NCBI GenBank assembly: GCA_020637435.1
Contig: JACJVW010000004.1
Location: 1-57,771, forward strand
Direction of reading: 5' to 3'
DNA: 57,771 nt
From: Candidatus Woesearchaeota archaeon
GTDB lineage: Archaea > Nanobdellota > Nanobdellia > Woesearchaeales > JACJVW01
Below are positions 24,375-32,183 of this stretch, one piece after another. Position 1 is the stretch's first letter. Each line of letters begins with the position of its first letter. The translations under genes were made by a program, and so were the position numbers. The notes under the pieces were generated by a model. The model was not told the DNA's origin. It searched no databases and worked only from the letters and a program-made list of their open reading frames with translations.

Positions 24375-25709
24375 TTACTTAAGATAGCTGGTAAGGATCT
24401 TCTCTTTTTGGTCAAGCTGACGCATGACTTCCTGAGCGGAACCGTTCCCATACATAACTATCCTGCACAGATCGTTGTCACTATTATAAAAATGTGAACC
24501 TGCCGGAACTCGGTCCTTAACGACAACATCCCCAAGTCTACGAGGCAGCTCTCTAGTGAGTGTCGTTCCAGGGGGGGCCGCTACGAGTCTACTAGCCCAG
24601 ACAAGCGGACTTGCTTCGACTCCATTTGGATTAAAACCCAAGGTATCATGGACAGTAGCAGTATAAATCATCTGTGCGACTCCCGGCAGTTCGGGATGAT
24701 ATTTCGCATGAGCAGCGGCTATTTCCGGGGTAGCACCTATGATGCGGGGATTTATCTCGGTGAAATAGACCTTGTCATCTGCAATCATATAATCAACACC
24801 AAAAGGACCTCTGTATCCCTTATCATGAAGGTATTCACCGATAGCGATCGTCATCTCCTTGATCTCCTGCTTCTGTTTGACTGTTGTAGGAGACAGGTTC
24901 CCCTTGTATTCTGTGCCGTCGAGAAGCTGGTCAGTGAGACCCGCTACGTAGATACCATCGGCTGCGATAATACCAAGGGTTGAGGGAGATTGTTCGACAT
25001 CAAGCAGATCGGAGAGAAGATACTGCTTCGCACCTTTAAGCTTGGGAGAATCTGAGATATCGCTTCGCTTTTTTACGACCTGTGTTCCTGAGCCGAAGGA
25101 GCTATACGGACACATGACGAACGCGTCTCCCTTAAACTCGGCATCATACAGATCAAGCAAGTGTTCAAGAGAGTTTGCCCGCAGTGTGCGGGGTATGGGT
25201 AGTCCAAGGTCGGCCACGACTGAGAGGCGCTGGTTGACTTTATCATCAAAGTAATGTACAAGGTGCTTATCAGGAGCCAGGGGGACTATACCCTCAAGAT
25301 CAAGTTCAGGGGTATTCTTGTACATGGTAGTAAGAACGGAACCTTGACGTTTGCGCAACCTTTCCACAAGATCTTGCATATAGCCGCTCTGTGTCGCCTG
25401 CCGGTTCATCTCTTCAGGGGAGATGTGATACATGCCCAAGGGCATACCATCGAGTACCTTTTCTTTTAAGGCACTGTTCACTATGACTGTTGGCATCGCA
25501 TGAGGATAGGTGAGAACATTGATCACTTCGACTGGTTTGCCTGTCTCCTCCTGGACCATGGGTGCTAGATCATGAGCAAGGTCGACAACTTTGTTGTTGG
25601 TGCCGAAAGAGAGCATATAGTGCTTTTCAGGATCAAGCTTCATCTCAGGGGCAATGGCTGGATCCAAAGGATGGATCTCTGTCCCCTTCTGAAATGATGC
25701 CGGTCTCAT
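24375..25709 (-). CDS. ATP-grasp ligase of unknown substrate
   Basis: 444 residues. A pre-ATP-grasp region (30-130) is followed by the ATP-grasp fold: FVMCPYSSFGSGTQVVKK, then GPFGVDYMI and the Mg-binding FTEINPRIIGATPE. The C-terminal third (RLVAAPPGTTLTREL onward) is a lid or product domain. ATP-grasp enzymes join an acyl-phosphate to an amine or thiol. Pairing with an isoaspartyl peptidase suggests production and removal of a peptide or beta-aspartyl compound. The TATA-like element at 25721-25728 is only ~13 nt upstream of the ATG, so a later start (for example 25643) is possible. Confidence 0.75.
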   Translation of the reverse strand: MRPASFQKGTEIHPLDPAIAPEMKLDPEKHYMLSFGTNNKVVDLAHDLAPMVQEETGKPVEVINVLTYPHAMPTVIVNSALKEKVLDGMPLGMYHISPEEMNRQATQSGYMQDLVERLRKRQGSVLTTMYKNTPELDLEGIVPLAPDKHLVHYFDDKVNQRLSVVADLGLPIPRTLRANSLEHLLDLYDAEFKGDAFVMCPYSSFGSGTQVVKKRSDISDSPKLKGAKQYLLSDLLDVEQSPSTLGIIAADGIYVAGLTDQLLDGTEYKGNLSPTTVKQKQEIKEMTIAIGEYLHDKGYRGPFGVDYMIADDKVYFTEINPRIIGATPEIAAAHAKYHPELPGVAQMIYTATVHDTLGFNPNGVEASPLVWASRLVAAPPGTTLTRELPRRLGDVVVKDRVPAGSHFYNSDNDLCRIVMYGNGSAQEVMRQLDQKEKILTSYLK

Positions 25710-25802
25710 AAGAGGAGGATATAAATACTAGTTATTAAGTATCTCATAATCAGATATTGAATTTTTGTAACCAGTTTATATGTAATTTGTATTAATATTA
25801 AA
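25710..25802. promoter_or_regulatory. Divergent promoter of ATP-grasp gene and Lrp-like regulator
   Basis: AT-rich 93-bp gap. TATA-like GTTTATATG at 25774-25782 lies 21-29 nt before the regulator's ATG. The other strand has GTATTTATAT (RC of 25719-25728). The arrangement fits a regulator controlling its divergent target. Confidence 0.5.
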
Positions 25803-26780
25803 ATGAAATTTGATTCACGACAGCGAAGATTACTTTTTGAGCTCTCTAAAGACTCTAGAATGCAAAAAAAGGCTCTTGCAAAAAAATTAAGGCTTAGCCA
25901 ACCGCTTCTGAACTACACTCTCTCGAAGATGTCGAAAAACAGATTGTTTGAGGAGGAGATCATCGTAGACCCCGCAAGGTTTGATCTGACAAATATCCGT
26001 GTGCTCTTCTCCTTCACGACCGAAGAGTACAAGACCAGAGAAAAGATCATCAGGACCCTGGAAAAAGACGATACCGTGGTATACATGGAGAAGATCCTAC
26101 TTGGAGCAGACTTGCTGGTGGAATATTCAGTACCCAATCTCTCATTCTACAATAAGCAGATGATGGACTTCATGGATGAGTTTGGAAGCTCAATAAGGAC
26201 TACAGATATCTTCCCTATCATCGTCAAATATATCCTTCAGCGGAAATACCTCTACAAACCTGACACATCAGATATGGTCATCTCCGGCGACAGAGCCCCT
26301 GTACTGCTTAGCCAGCGTGCAGCCAAAGTGCTTGCGGCTCTTGTCAAAGAACCTACTGCCCCCATCGTACGACTGGCAGAGAAAACAAAGAGCAGCTCTA
26401 GAAGTGTTATCAATATCATTAAAAATCTAGAGCAACAGGGAGTCATCAAGGGGTACACGATCAATCTTAATTTTGAGGAGCTTGACATCGAGACCTGCAC
26501 ATTGGCAGTTGCATTGCCCCAACAGGACCATCAGACCATCAAGAGCCTTATCAACTATGTTAGGGAAACGCCTGAAATTACCCAGCTTGTCAAGACTATC
26601 AATGCAAGAGGGGTGTTGATCCGTATAGAGACCCTGTCACACTATTCAAAGGTCATCAAACAGGTATGCAGGATGTTCAATATCTACGACTACAGGATCT
26701 ACGAGGGCGGCAATGTCATCAAGAATACATATGTTCCCCTAAGCCAGATCATGCAGGATTTCATCAAGATAGATCAATAG
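25803..26780 (+). CDS. Double Lrp/AsnC-like transcriptional regulator
   Basis: 325 residues, about twice an Lrp protein. First unit: HTH (about 3-48, KKALAKKLRLSQPLLNYTLSKM) and an alpha/beta domain to about 140. Second unit: HTH (about 170-220, PIVRLAEKTKSSSRSVINII) and another alpha/beta domain to the end. Lrp/AsnC proteins bind amino acids through RAM domains. It is divergent from the ATP-grasp/isoaspartyl peptidase pair, which suggests an amino-acid or peptide signal. RAM assignment is from strand/helix pattern only. Confidence 0.75.
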   Translation: MKFDSRQRRLLFELSKDSRMQKKALAKKLRLSQPLLNYTLSKMSKNRLFEEEIIVDPARFDLTNIRVLFSFTTEEYKTREKIIRTLEKDDTVVYMEKILLGADLLVEYSVPNLSFYNKQMMDFMDEFGSSIRTTDIFPIIVKYILQRKYLYKPDTSDMVISGDRAPVLLSQRAAKVLAALVKEPTAPIVRLAEKTKSSSRSVINIIKNLEQQGVIKGYTINLNFEELDIETCTLAVALPQQDHQTIKSLINYVRETPEITQLVKTINARGVLIRIETLSHYSKVIKQVCRMFNIYDYRIYEGGNVIKNTYVPLSQIMQDFIKIDQ

Positions 26781-26781
26781 A

Positions 26782-27120
26782 TCATTGCGATCTGAATTCT
26801 TCCAAAGCCTGCTTGACTTCCATCTGGTACATCAGACTAGGGCCACCACCCATGAGGGTTGCCAACCAAGCGCTTTCCATTATCTCGTCGTCGGAAGCTC
26901 CTGCGTCGATAGCATCTTTGACATGTACGGCGATGCAGTAACTGCACTGACTCTTGACCGCAAGAGATACTGCCATAAGCACCTTTGTCTTGTGCGATAG
27001 CGCCCCATCCTGCTCGATAGCCTGCATAAAGTGGTGAAAAGCGCCTACCTGCTCAGGATTTTTTTCTTTAAGTTGTTGCATAGAACTTTTGATGAAGTCT
27101 CTTTTTTCGTTGAATGACAT
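26782..27120 (-). CDS. AhpD-like carboxymuconolactone decarboxylase family protein
   Basis: 112 residues. The family motif Cys59-x-x-Cys62-x3-His66 reads SQCSYCIAVH, followed by AIDAGASDDEIMESAWLATLMGGGP. Typical members are alkylhydroperoxidase-type thiol enzymes. TATA RC CTTAAATAG (27144-27152) is well placed. It converges on the Lrp-like regulator with a 1-nt gap and may also answer to the inverted repeat at 27177-27210. Confidence 0.88.
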   Translation of the reverse strand: MSFNEKRDFIKSSMQQLKEKNPEQVGAFHHFMQAIEQDGALSHKTKVLMAVSLAVKSQCSYCIAVHVKDAIDAGASDDEIMESAWLATLMGGGPSLMYQMEVKQALEEFRSQ

Positions 27121-27176
27121 AGGTACCAGTTTTAAGGAAAGTACTATTTAAGCATTGTTGAGTACAGCAAAACGTG

Positions 27177-27210
27177 CTTTGTTTCGATACCGCACATTAT
27201 AGAAACAAAG
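27177..27210. promoter_or_regulatory. 9-bp inverted repeat between divergent promoters
   Basis: CTTTGTTTC (27177-27185) and GAAACAAAG (27202-27210) are perfect inverted copies with a 16-nt spacer. Start-to-start distance is 25 bp. It lies upstream of both TATA boxes (27144-27152 minus, 27226-27234 plus), where an activator would bind. No T-tract follows, so a terminator is less likely. Confidence 0.55.
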
Positions 27211-27259
27211 AAGTGAAACGACAATCTTTTTAAGCGAACAGACACTTCAACAGACTATA

Positions 27260-27616
27260 ATGGATTATATATTAAATGCAAGCGGAAAGAGTGCTGGTAA
27301 GGCACTTGAGGACCTTGAGGGTCAAGTCAAGAAAGCAGGGAAGAGCCTTACTAAGGGAAATCAGCCAGCTTTGGGGGACGCGGTTCAAACTATGTATGAA
27401 GTTGTCTGTGCAGACAGCAGCATGTATAGGACTCCAAAAGGTTTTGATTTGGCTTTAGAGAGAATCGATTGTGAACCACATGAGTTTAAGGTGCAAGCAA
27501 CGTATATTGTGAGTGCAGACCAGCACAGAGCACTGCTTGGCAAGAAAGTACCTACCGCTGAAGCACCATACCGTCCACAATCAGCAGTAGGCGGCCTATA
27601 TGATTTATTAAAATAA
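27260..27616 (+). CDS. Hypothetical protein upstream of transglutaminase-like gene
   Basis: 118 residues, not recognised. The N-terminus is helical and Gly/Lys-rich (ASGKSAGKALEDLEGQVKK), the middle alpha/beta with LERIDCEPHEFKVQATYIVS, and a Pro-rich end. No signal peptide. TATA CTTTTTAAG at 27226-27234. The large gene 46 nt downstream probably shares its transcript. It could be a partner or substrate of that protein. Confidence 0.65.
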   Translation: MDYILNASGKSAGKALEDLEGQVKKAGKSLTKGNQPALGDAVQTMYEVVCADSSMYRTPKGFDLALERIDCEPHEFKVQATYIVSADQHRALLGKKVPTAEAPYRPQSAVGGLYDLLK

Positions 27617-27662
27617 ATTTTTTCTTCTTTTAAAGAGGTGGTGTGGACAATGGTAGTACAAG

Positions 27663-29207
27663 ATGGAATTCCCACCAGAATCGGTTCAAAAGGCAAAAGA
27701 GATTGCGGACCAGTATCGTCTGCGTTCCCCTAAAGCGTACAATCGGGCACTTCGCTTGTTTGACAAGCAATTTCTACATCTAAATTACGGATTTACAGAT
27801 GCTATAAAAGCCGGAAGAGGCGGTTCATTTCTTCATGAAGCAAAACTGGACGCCGACTGTTTCAGCCTGGCAGGTATGTTGTATCTCATAGCCCGAGAGA
27901 CGGGTCTGCAACCACAACTCTACTCTGCCTCAGCTATGTACGATGTGAAATTAGGGGAGTCAGAACTGGAATGCGCCCCTGGTGACCATTCGTTCATAAC
28001 GGTAAGAGCAGAAGGCAAAGAGATTTTAGTCGACCCTGACTATGATATAATGGGCGTGGTAACACATCAAAATGGTTGTATGATGATTAAAAAGAAGGAT
28101 GGCCGAGCTGAGGTCACCAGAAAATATTCTTCTCTTGAACAATTGACAGAGTCAGACTATGTAAAGCAAATGATGCACCATCGCTCTGCTGAGGGCGGTA
28201 AGGATGTTCTTGCAAGCGGTCAGAAAGTCAAAAGCAGAGGTCATCTGGTAATGATTGAATATGATGCTGAAAGAAAAGGTATGTGGACGAATTATGTGCG
28301 TAGAGTCCACAATTATATTCACGAACCACTCCCTTTCAACTATATGGTCAATGCTTTGGAAATACCACTAGCTGAGGGGAGACTGGACCTCGATAATTCT
28401 ATGAACAGATTTTATATTGCTGAAACTGATGGTTGGAAACTTGAGCAGCATGGTGGACATTTCAATGAGGTGACAATGCCAAGTGCTTGGGTTAGACAGT
28501 ATATTGAGCATCTGGGAGTTGCTGCAAGATATCATAATCGCAGGAGCTCATTACACCATTTTAGTACCAAAGATGTGTTCACATTTTTTCGAAACTTCGG
28601 TTTTGATGATTGCGGTCGCATCATAAAAGAAAATGGAGTTGATCAACAGACACATATTGCATTGTTAGAAAATATTCATGGAACATTTCCTCTGGATAAA
28701 GAGAGAGATTTGCCTATAGTCAATTATTTTGCCGCAAAGAGAGCTATGCAGGAACTGACTAAGTCCTCGGAAAATCCCGAAGGATTACTCTACACTCAAA
28801 CTGAGAGGGATGCTATTACCGAAGAATACTTGGGAATGGTACGGCAAAATTTCATGGCATTTATTGATGCCCATATGGATGAGACCATGGCAAAAGCTGG
28901 CTTCGTACAGGGAGCGAAGGCAAAGAGCAGAAAAGTAGAGCATATGATTAACCGTAAGGATGTTGAAGACAGGTTTATGGATATTATCAATTATCACAAA
29001 ACTGACCCTCACACATATGAACTGCATATAGATAATGTCTTATTTCAAAGGGAGCACCCCCTCGGTACTGTTTTCGCAACTGATGAAGAGATTATGAGTT
29101 ACTACGCACGGAATGTTCACATGAATATGATTCATTTGATTAAGCTGCAAAGGTCTTTGGAAATTCCCGATTATAGGAAGGGTATTGGACGGATTCTCGG
29201 AGCTTAA
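27663..29207 (+). CDS. Large protein with transglutaminase-like N-domain
   Basis: 514 residues. Residues 60-130 look like a transglutaminase/cysteine-protease core: Cys66 in DADCFSLAGMLYLIARETG, His109 in PGDHSFITV and an Asp in ILVDPDYD (124 or 126). The remainder (130-514) is not recognised; it is hydrophilic, rich in His and aromatic residues and has no membrane span. A good Shine-Dalgarno (AGAGGTGG, about 27633-27641) is better spaced for a short 28-codon frame at 27650 than for this ATG, and a stop at 27654 prevents extension. Enzyme role (crosslinking, deamidation or proteolysis) unknown. Confidence 0.65.
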   Translation: MEFPPESVQKAKEIADQYRLRSPKAYNRALRLFDKQFLHLNYGFTDAIKAGRGGSFLHEAKLDADCFSLAGMLYLIARETGLQPQLYSASAMYDVKLGESELECAPGDHSFITVRAEGKEILVDPDYDIMGVVTHQNGCMMIKKKDGRAEVTRKYSSLEQLTESDYVKQMMHHRSAEGGKDVLASGQKVKSRGHLVMIEYDAERKGMWTNYVRRVHNYIHEPLPFNYMVNALEIPLAEGRLDLDNSMNRFYIAETDGWKLEQHGGHFNEVTMPSAWVRQYIEHLGVAARYHNRRSSLHHFSTKDVFTFFRNFGFDDCGRIIKENGVDQQTHIALLENIHGTFPLDKERDLPIVNYFAAKRAMQELTKSSENPEGLLYTQTERDAITEEYLGMVRQNFMAFIDAHMDETMAKAGFVQGAKAKSRKVEHMINRKDVEDRFMDIINYHKTDPHTYELHIDNVLFQREHPLGTVFATDEEIMSYYARNVHMNMIHLIKLQRSLEIPDYRKGIGRILGA

Positions 29208-29309
29208 ACAATATACTAGCTAAAGATTATATTTTTTATATAAAATAAGGAGAGAATATAGTTATAGTAAGCGCCTCGTAGTATAAATATGTTTAGCGGG
29301 GTGATTAAT

Positions 29310-29738
29310 ATGAAAGTGCGGGAGGCCATGATTGATGTCCGCACCGTCCAAGCGGACACGCCTGTCAACGAGATTGCCAGGGAAATGGCCGAGAAAGAAC
29401 TACATTCTGTTGTTGTTTTGGACAAGAAACGACCTATAGGTCTACTGACTGAACAGGATCTTGTAAGAGAGATCGTTGCGGAGAATCTACATTCTGCAGA
29501 CATGCAAGTACGCGATATATTGATGACCGAGATTGTCAGTGTCGACCCAGACGACTACATCAGCGAGGCTACTGAACTGATGTCCGAACACCAGACTAGT
29601 GCATTAGTCGTTATGGAGCATAAGAAAATACTTGGTAAGATTACTATGAAAAGCATCATCCAGCATGAGGAGATGCTTGCACATAAGAGCAGCTATACCA
29701 GCAGGATTACGGCGCCTATCCATGACCTCTATTCGTAA
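29310..29738 (+). CDS. Tandem CBS-domain protein
   Basis: 142 residues from ATG 29310. TATA GTATAAATAT at 29281-29290 excludes the longer start at 29289; GGGGTGAT also lies just before 29310. Two CBS units (about 2-58 and 66-122) with VREAMIDVRTVQ / VRDILMTEIVSVDP starts and PIGLLTEQDLV / ILGKITMKSII ends. Stand-alone sensor of adenosyl nucleotides; partner unknown. Confidence 0.88.
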   Translation: MKVREAMIDVRTVQADTPVNEIAREMAEKELHSVVVLDKKRPIGLLTEQDLVREIVAENLHSADMQVRDILMTEIVSVDPDDYISEATELMSEHQTSALVVMEHKKILGKITMKSIIQHEEMLAHKSSYTSRITAPIHDLYS

Positions 29739-29789
29739 TTTTCCCTTTTTCAGGGTATTTTTTTAAATTCATTTTCATTCTCCTTAGGC

Positions 29790-30161
29790 ATGAAAGGTAT
29801 CATCGCTATAATTGAGGAATTAGTTGAGAAGGACAGAAGTCCTTATTATGAGGGAATTGTTACCCTTGAGAAATCTGCTCGTGGAAATAAACTTTCTAGG
29901 CTGTCTCCTTTGTTTCCTACGCACTATAATGTAGGTTTTAATACTGCATATCTAACAGGAAAGGTCGGCGGATGCAGAGAATATGATTTGGGCGCTCGTA
30001 AGACCATAGGAGATGCATATATACGGGAAACACCTTTTGGTTATGAAGTTGAAATAGAGCACGATAGAGGAAAGATGAGCTTTGTGCTTCCGGATTCATT
30101 GCAGCTTGAGAAATATCAGCACCACCACGATAATCACGATGGCGATGCGTATCATGCGTAG
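29790..30161 (+). CDS. Hypothetical protein
   Basis: 123 residues, not recognised. Compact alpha/beta composition with IIAIIEELVEKDRSPYYEG at the start. The last ~22 residues are His/Asp-rich (YQHHHDNHDGDAYHA). That tail is the exact codon-for-codon antisense of a membrane helix encoded on the other strand (30096-30209), so it may not be under its own selection. A T-rich/TTTAAATTC promoter-like element lies about 20-30 nt upstream. Confidence 0.55.
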   Translation: MKGIIAIIEELVEKDRSPYYEGIVTLEKSARGNKLSRLSPLFPTHYNVGFNTAYLTGKVGGCREYDLGARKTIGDAYIRETPFGYEVEIEHDRGKMSFVLPDSLQLEKYQHHHDNHDGDAYHA

Positions 30162-30209
30162 AGTTGTCGCAAATTTCTTGACCACCAAAAGTTTTTGCTC
30201 TTTGTTCAT
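30096..30209 (-). CDS. 37-residue single-span membrane peptide at the end of the ATP synthase operon
   Basis: Begins with ATG overlapping the atpD stop (ATGA at 30206-30209), the same coupling used between other genes of the operon. Sequence: basic N-terminus (MNKEQKLLVVKKFATTLRMI), then a ~16-residue Ile/Val helix ending FLKLQ. Its 3' half overlaps the convergent gene at 29790-30161. The positive-inside rule puts the N-terminus in the cytoplasm. It could be a small accessory subunit or an assembly factor for the membrane sector. Not previously recognised by me as a family. Confidence 0.5.
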   Translation of the reverse strand: MNKEQKLLVVKKFATTLRMIRIAIVIIVVVLIFLKLQ

Positions 30210-30823
30210 GATCGCTGCTTAATCTTTTTCATCTGAAAGATGCCTTCGCGCTCAATTTCTTCAAGTCGAAGAGAGACGAAGGACTTGTTCTGCTCAAGGC
30301 TTGGCATGACCCTGAATTCCAGTGCATTCACTCGACGCTTTGTTTTTTCTATCTCAATGAGCATCTTGCGAAGTGACGTTTCTACCTCAGCAACTTTGAT
30401 AACTTTCTCTATGAGCTCTTCATACTTTAATGATGCCTCAATAAGCGAGGTAGAGTTAAATACACCGTACCCGCGTTCAAGAAACTGTTTGCGTACTTTT
30501 GGAGCCCGAATGTTGAGAACTGAAATACCCATGATGTTTTTTTGTTCAATGTCCAGTTTGTCCATCTCTTTTACTGCCAAAGAGACTGAACGAAGTGATA
30601 GGTCTGATTCGATTACTCGAGCAATATCCATCGTTTGTTGCGCTGCTGAATATGCATCGCTCAACTCTTTGCGAAGGTTTTTAGCCTCTTTGTAGAGCTT
30701 GAAGAACTCCATGATGAGCCCATCACGTTTCTTCTTTAGCAGCTTGTGACCTGTTGCAACAAACTTTAGTTGATTCTTAATGCGAAGCAGCTCGTTCCGG
30801 GTTGGTATAACTTCACTGTCCAT
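30206..30823 (-). CDS. atpD: A-type ATP synthase subunit D
   Basis: 205 residues. VIPTRNELLRIKNQLKFVATG at the N-terminus and the long antiparallel coiled coil are typical; the C-terminal RRVNALEFRVMPSLEQNKSF is the family's most conserved piece. Subunit D forms the central rotor shaft inside the A3B3 head. It is the last known subunit gene in the operon and overlaps atpB by 11 nt. Confidence 0.95.
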   Translation of the reverse strand: MDSEVIPTRNELLRIKNQLKFVATGHKLLKKKRDGLIMEFFKLYKEAKNLRKELSDAYSAAQQTMDIARVIESDLSLRSVSLAVKEMDKLDIEQKNIMGISVLNIRAPKVRKQFLERGYGVFNSTSLIEASLKYEELIEKVIKVAEVETSLRKMLIEIEKTKRRVNALEFRVMPSLEQNKSFVSLRLEEIEREGIFQMKKIKQRS

Positions 30824-32183
30824 TTTTGTAGTATTTCTTTTTGAGTTCCGGACTGATACGGGTCAGTTCATTTTGCGGTATCTTGCTTAGGAGTCTCCAA
30901 CCAATGTCAAGAGAATCCTGAATAGGACGGTTCTCATCGCGTCCCTGTGTGACAAATTCTTTTTCAAAATCATCCGCGAACTCAAGCAGTCGTCGGTCAC
31001 GTTGTGAGAGCGATTCTTCACCTACGATAGCCACCAAACCGCGAAGTTCTCTGCCTTCCGCATAGTTAGCGTACAACTGGTCCGAGACCTGTTTGTGGTC
31101 ATCCCTCGTTTTCTTGGCGCCAATACCCATGTTCATAAGTCGTGAAAGGCTAGGCAGAACATCAATCTGCGGATAGATGTTTCTCCTGTGCAAGTCTCGC
31201 GAGAGTACAATCTGACCCTCAGTAATGTAACCCGTCAGGTCAGGGATAGGATGCGTGATATCATCACCTACCATAGTCAGAATGGGTAGCTGAGTAACGC
31301 TGCCTTTCTTTCCCTTAATAATGCCTGCACGTTCATAGATGGATGCAAGGTCGGTATACATGTAACCGGGGAAGCCTCGTCGTCCGGGAATCTCTTCACG
31401 CGCTGCTCCAATTTCACGAAGCGATTCACAGTAATTGGTCATGTCTGTGAGGATGACGAGCACGTGTGTGTCATGTTCGTAGGCAAAGTATTCAGCTGCA
31501 GTAAGAGCCATTCTTGGCGTAACAATACGTTCAACGGCCGGGTCGTCAGCCAAATTAAGGAAGACGATGCTTCTAGAAAGGGCACCGGTCTGTTCAAAGT
31601 CCTTGATGAAGTACTGTGCCTCTTCATTTGTGATACCCATGGCCGCAAATATGACAATAAAATCCTCTTTACTTCCGACCACTTGCGCCTGCCTCGCAAT
31701 TTGCAATGCAATCTCATTATGAGGAAGTCCTGAACCAGAGAAGATTGGTAGTTTTTGTCCACGAACGAATGTGTTCATTGCGTCAATACAGGAAATGCCC
31801 GTCTGGATGAAGTCACTTGGCATATCCCTGATGAAAGGATTAATAGCGCTTCCGTTGATGTCCATTTTCTGGTCTGAAATGATATCTGGACCGCCGTCAA
31901 TAGGCTTGCCCGCACCACTAAGGATACGTCCCTGCATCTCTTTGGTAACTGGCAGTTTAAGGCTTGTCCCGAGGAACTTGACTCTAGTATCGGTATCAAT
32001 GCTTTCTGTTCCCTGGAATACCTGAACAACCACAACATTCTCACTGGTGTCTAAAACCTGGCCTGTTTTTACTTCGCCGTTTTCAAGAGTAAGCTGGACT
32101 ATTTCGCCGTAGCCAACAGGGTCAGTTTTCTCAACAATTACTAGGGGTCCTCCAATTCTGCTGATAGTCTTGTATTCTTTCAT
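30813..32183 (-). CDS. atpB: A-type ATP synthase subunit B (non-catalytic)
   Basis: 456 residues. EYKTISRIGGPLVIVEKTD start, GSGLPHNEIALQIARQA in place of a P-loop (non-catalytic site), then ILTDMTNYCESLREIGAAREEIPGRRG (split here) and DLASIYERAG are diagnostic of archaeal/vacuolar B subunits. It alternates with subunit A in the hexameric head. ATGA overlap with atpA upstream indicates coupling. Confidence 0.96.
   Translation of the reverse strand: MKEYKTISRIGGPLVIVEKTDPVGYGEIVQLTLENGEVKTGQVLDTSENVVVVQVFQGTESIDTDTRVKFLGTSLKLPVTKEMQGRILSGAGKPIDGGPDIISDQKMDINGSAINPFIRDMPSDFIQTGISCIDAMNTFVRGQKLPIFSGSGLPHNEIALQIARQAQVVGSKEDFIVIFAAMGITNEEAQYFIKDFEQTGALSRSIVFLNLADDPAVERIVTPRMALTAAEYFAYEHDTHVLVILTDMTNYCESLREIGAAREEIPGRRGFPGYMYTDLASIYERAGIIKGKKGSVTQLPILTMVGDDITHPIPDLTGYITEGQIVLSRDLHRRNIYPQIDVLPSLSRLMNMGIGAKKTRDDHKQVSDQLYANYAEGRELRGLVAIVGEESLSQRDRRLLEFADDFEKEFVTQGRDENRPIQDSLDIGWRLLSKIPQNELTRISPELKKKYYKNGQ

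Noticed and set aside
27260..29207. Toxin-antitoxin or defence system
   Set aside because: Small-plus-large gene order and a transglutaminase-like core are suggestive, but no antitoxin DNA-binding domain, nuclease or known defence domain can be seen.
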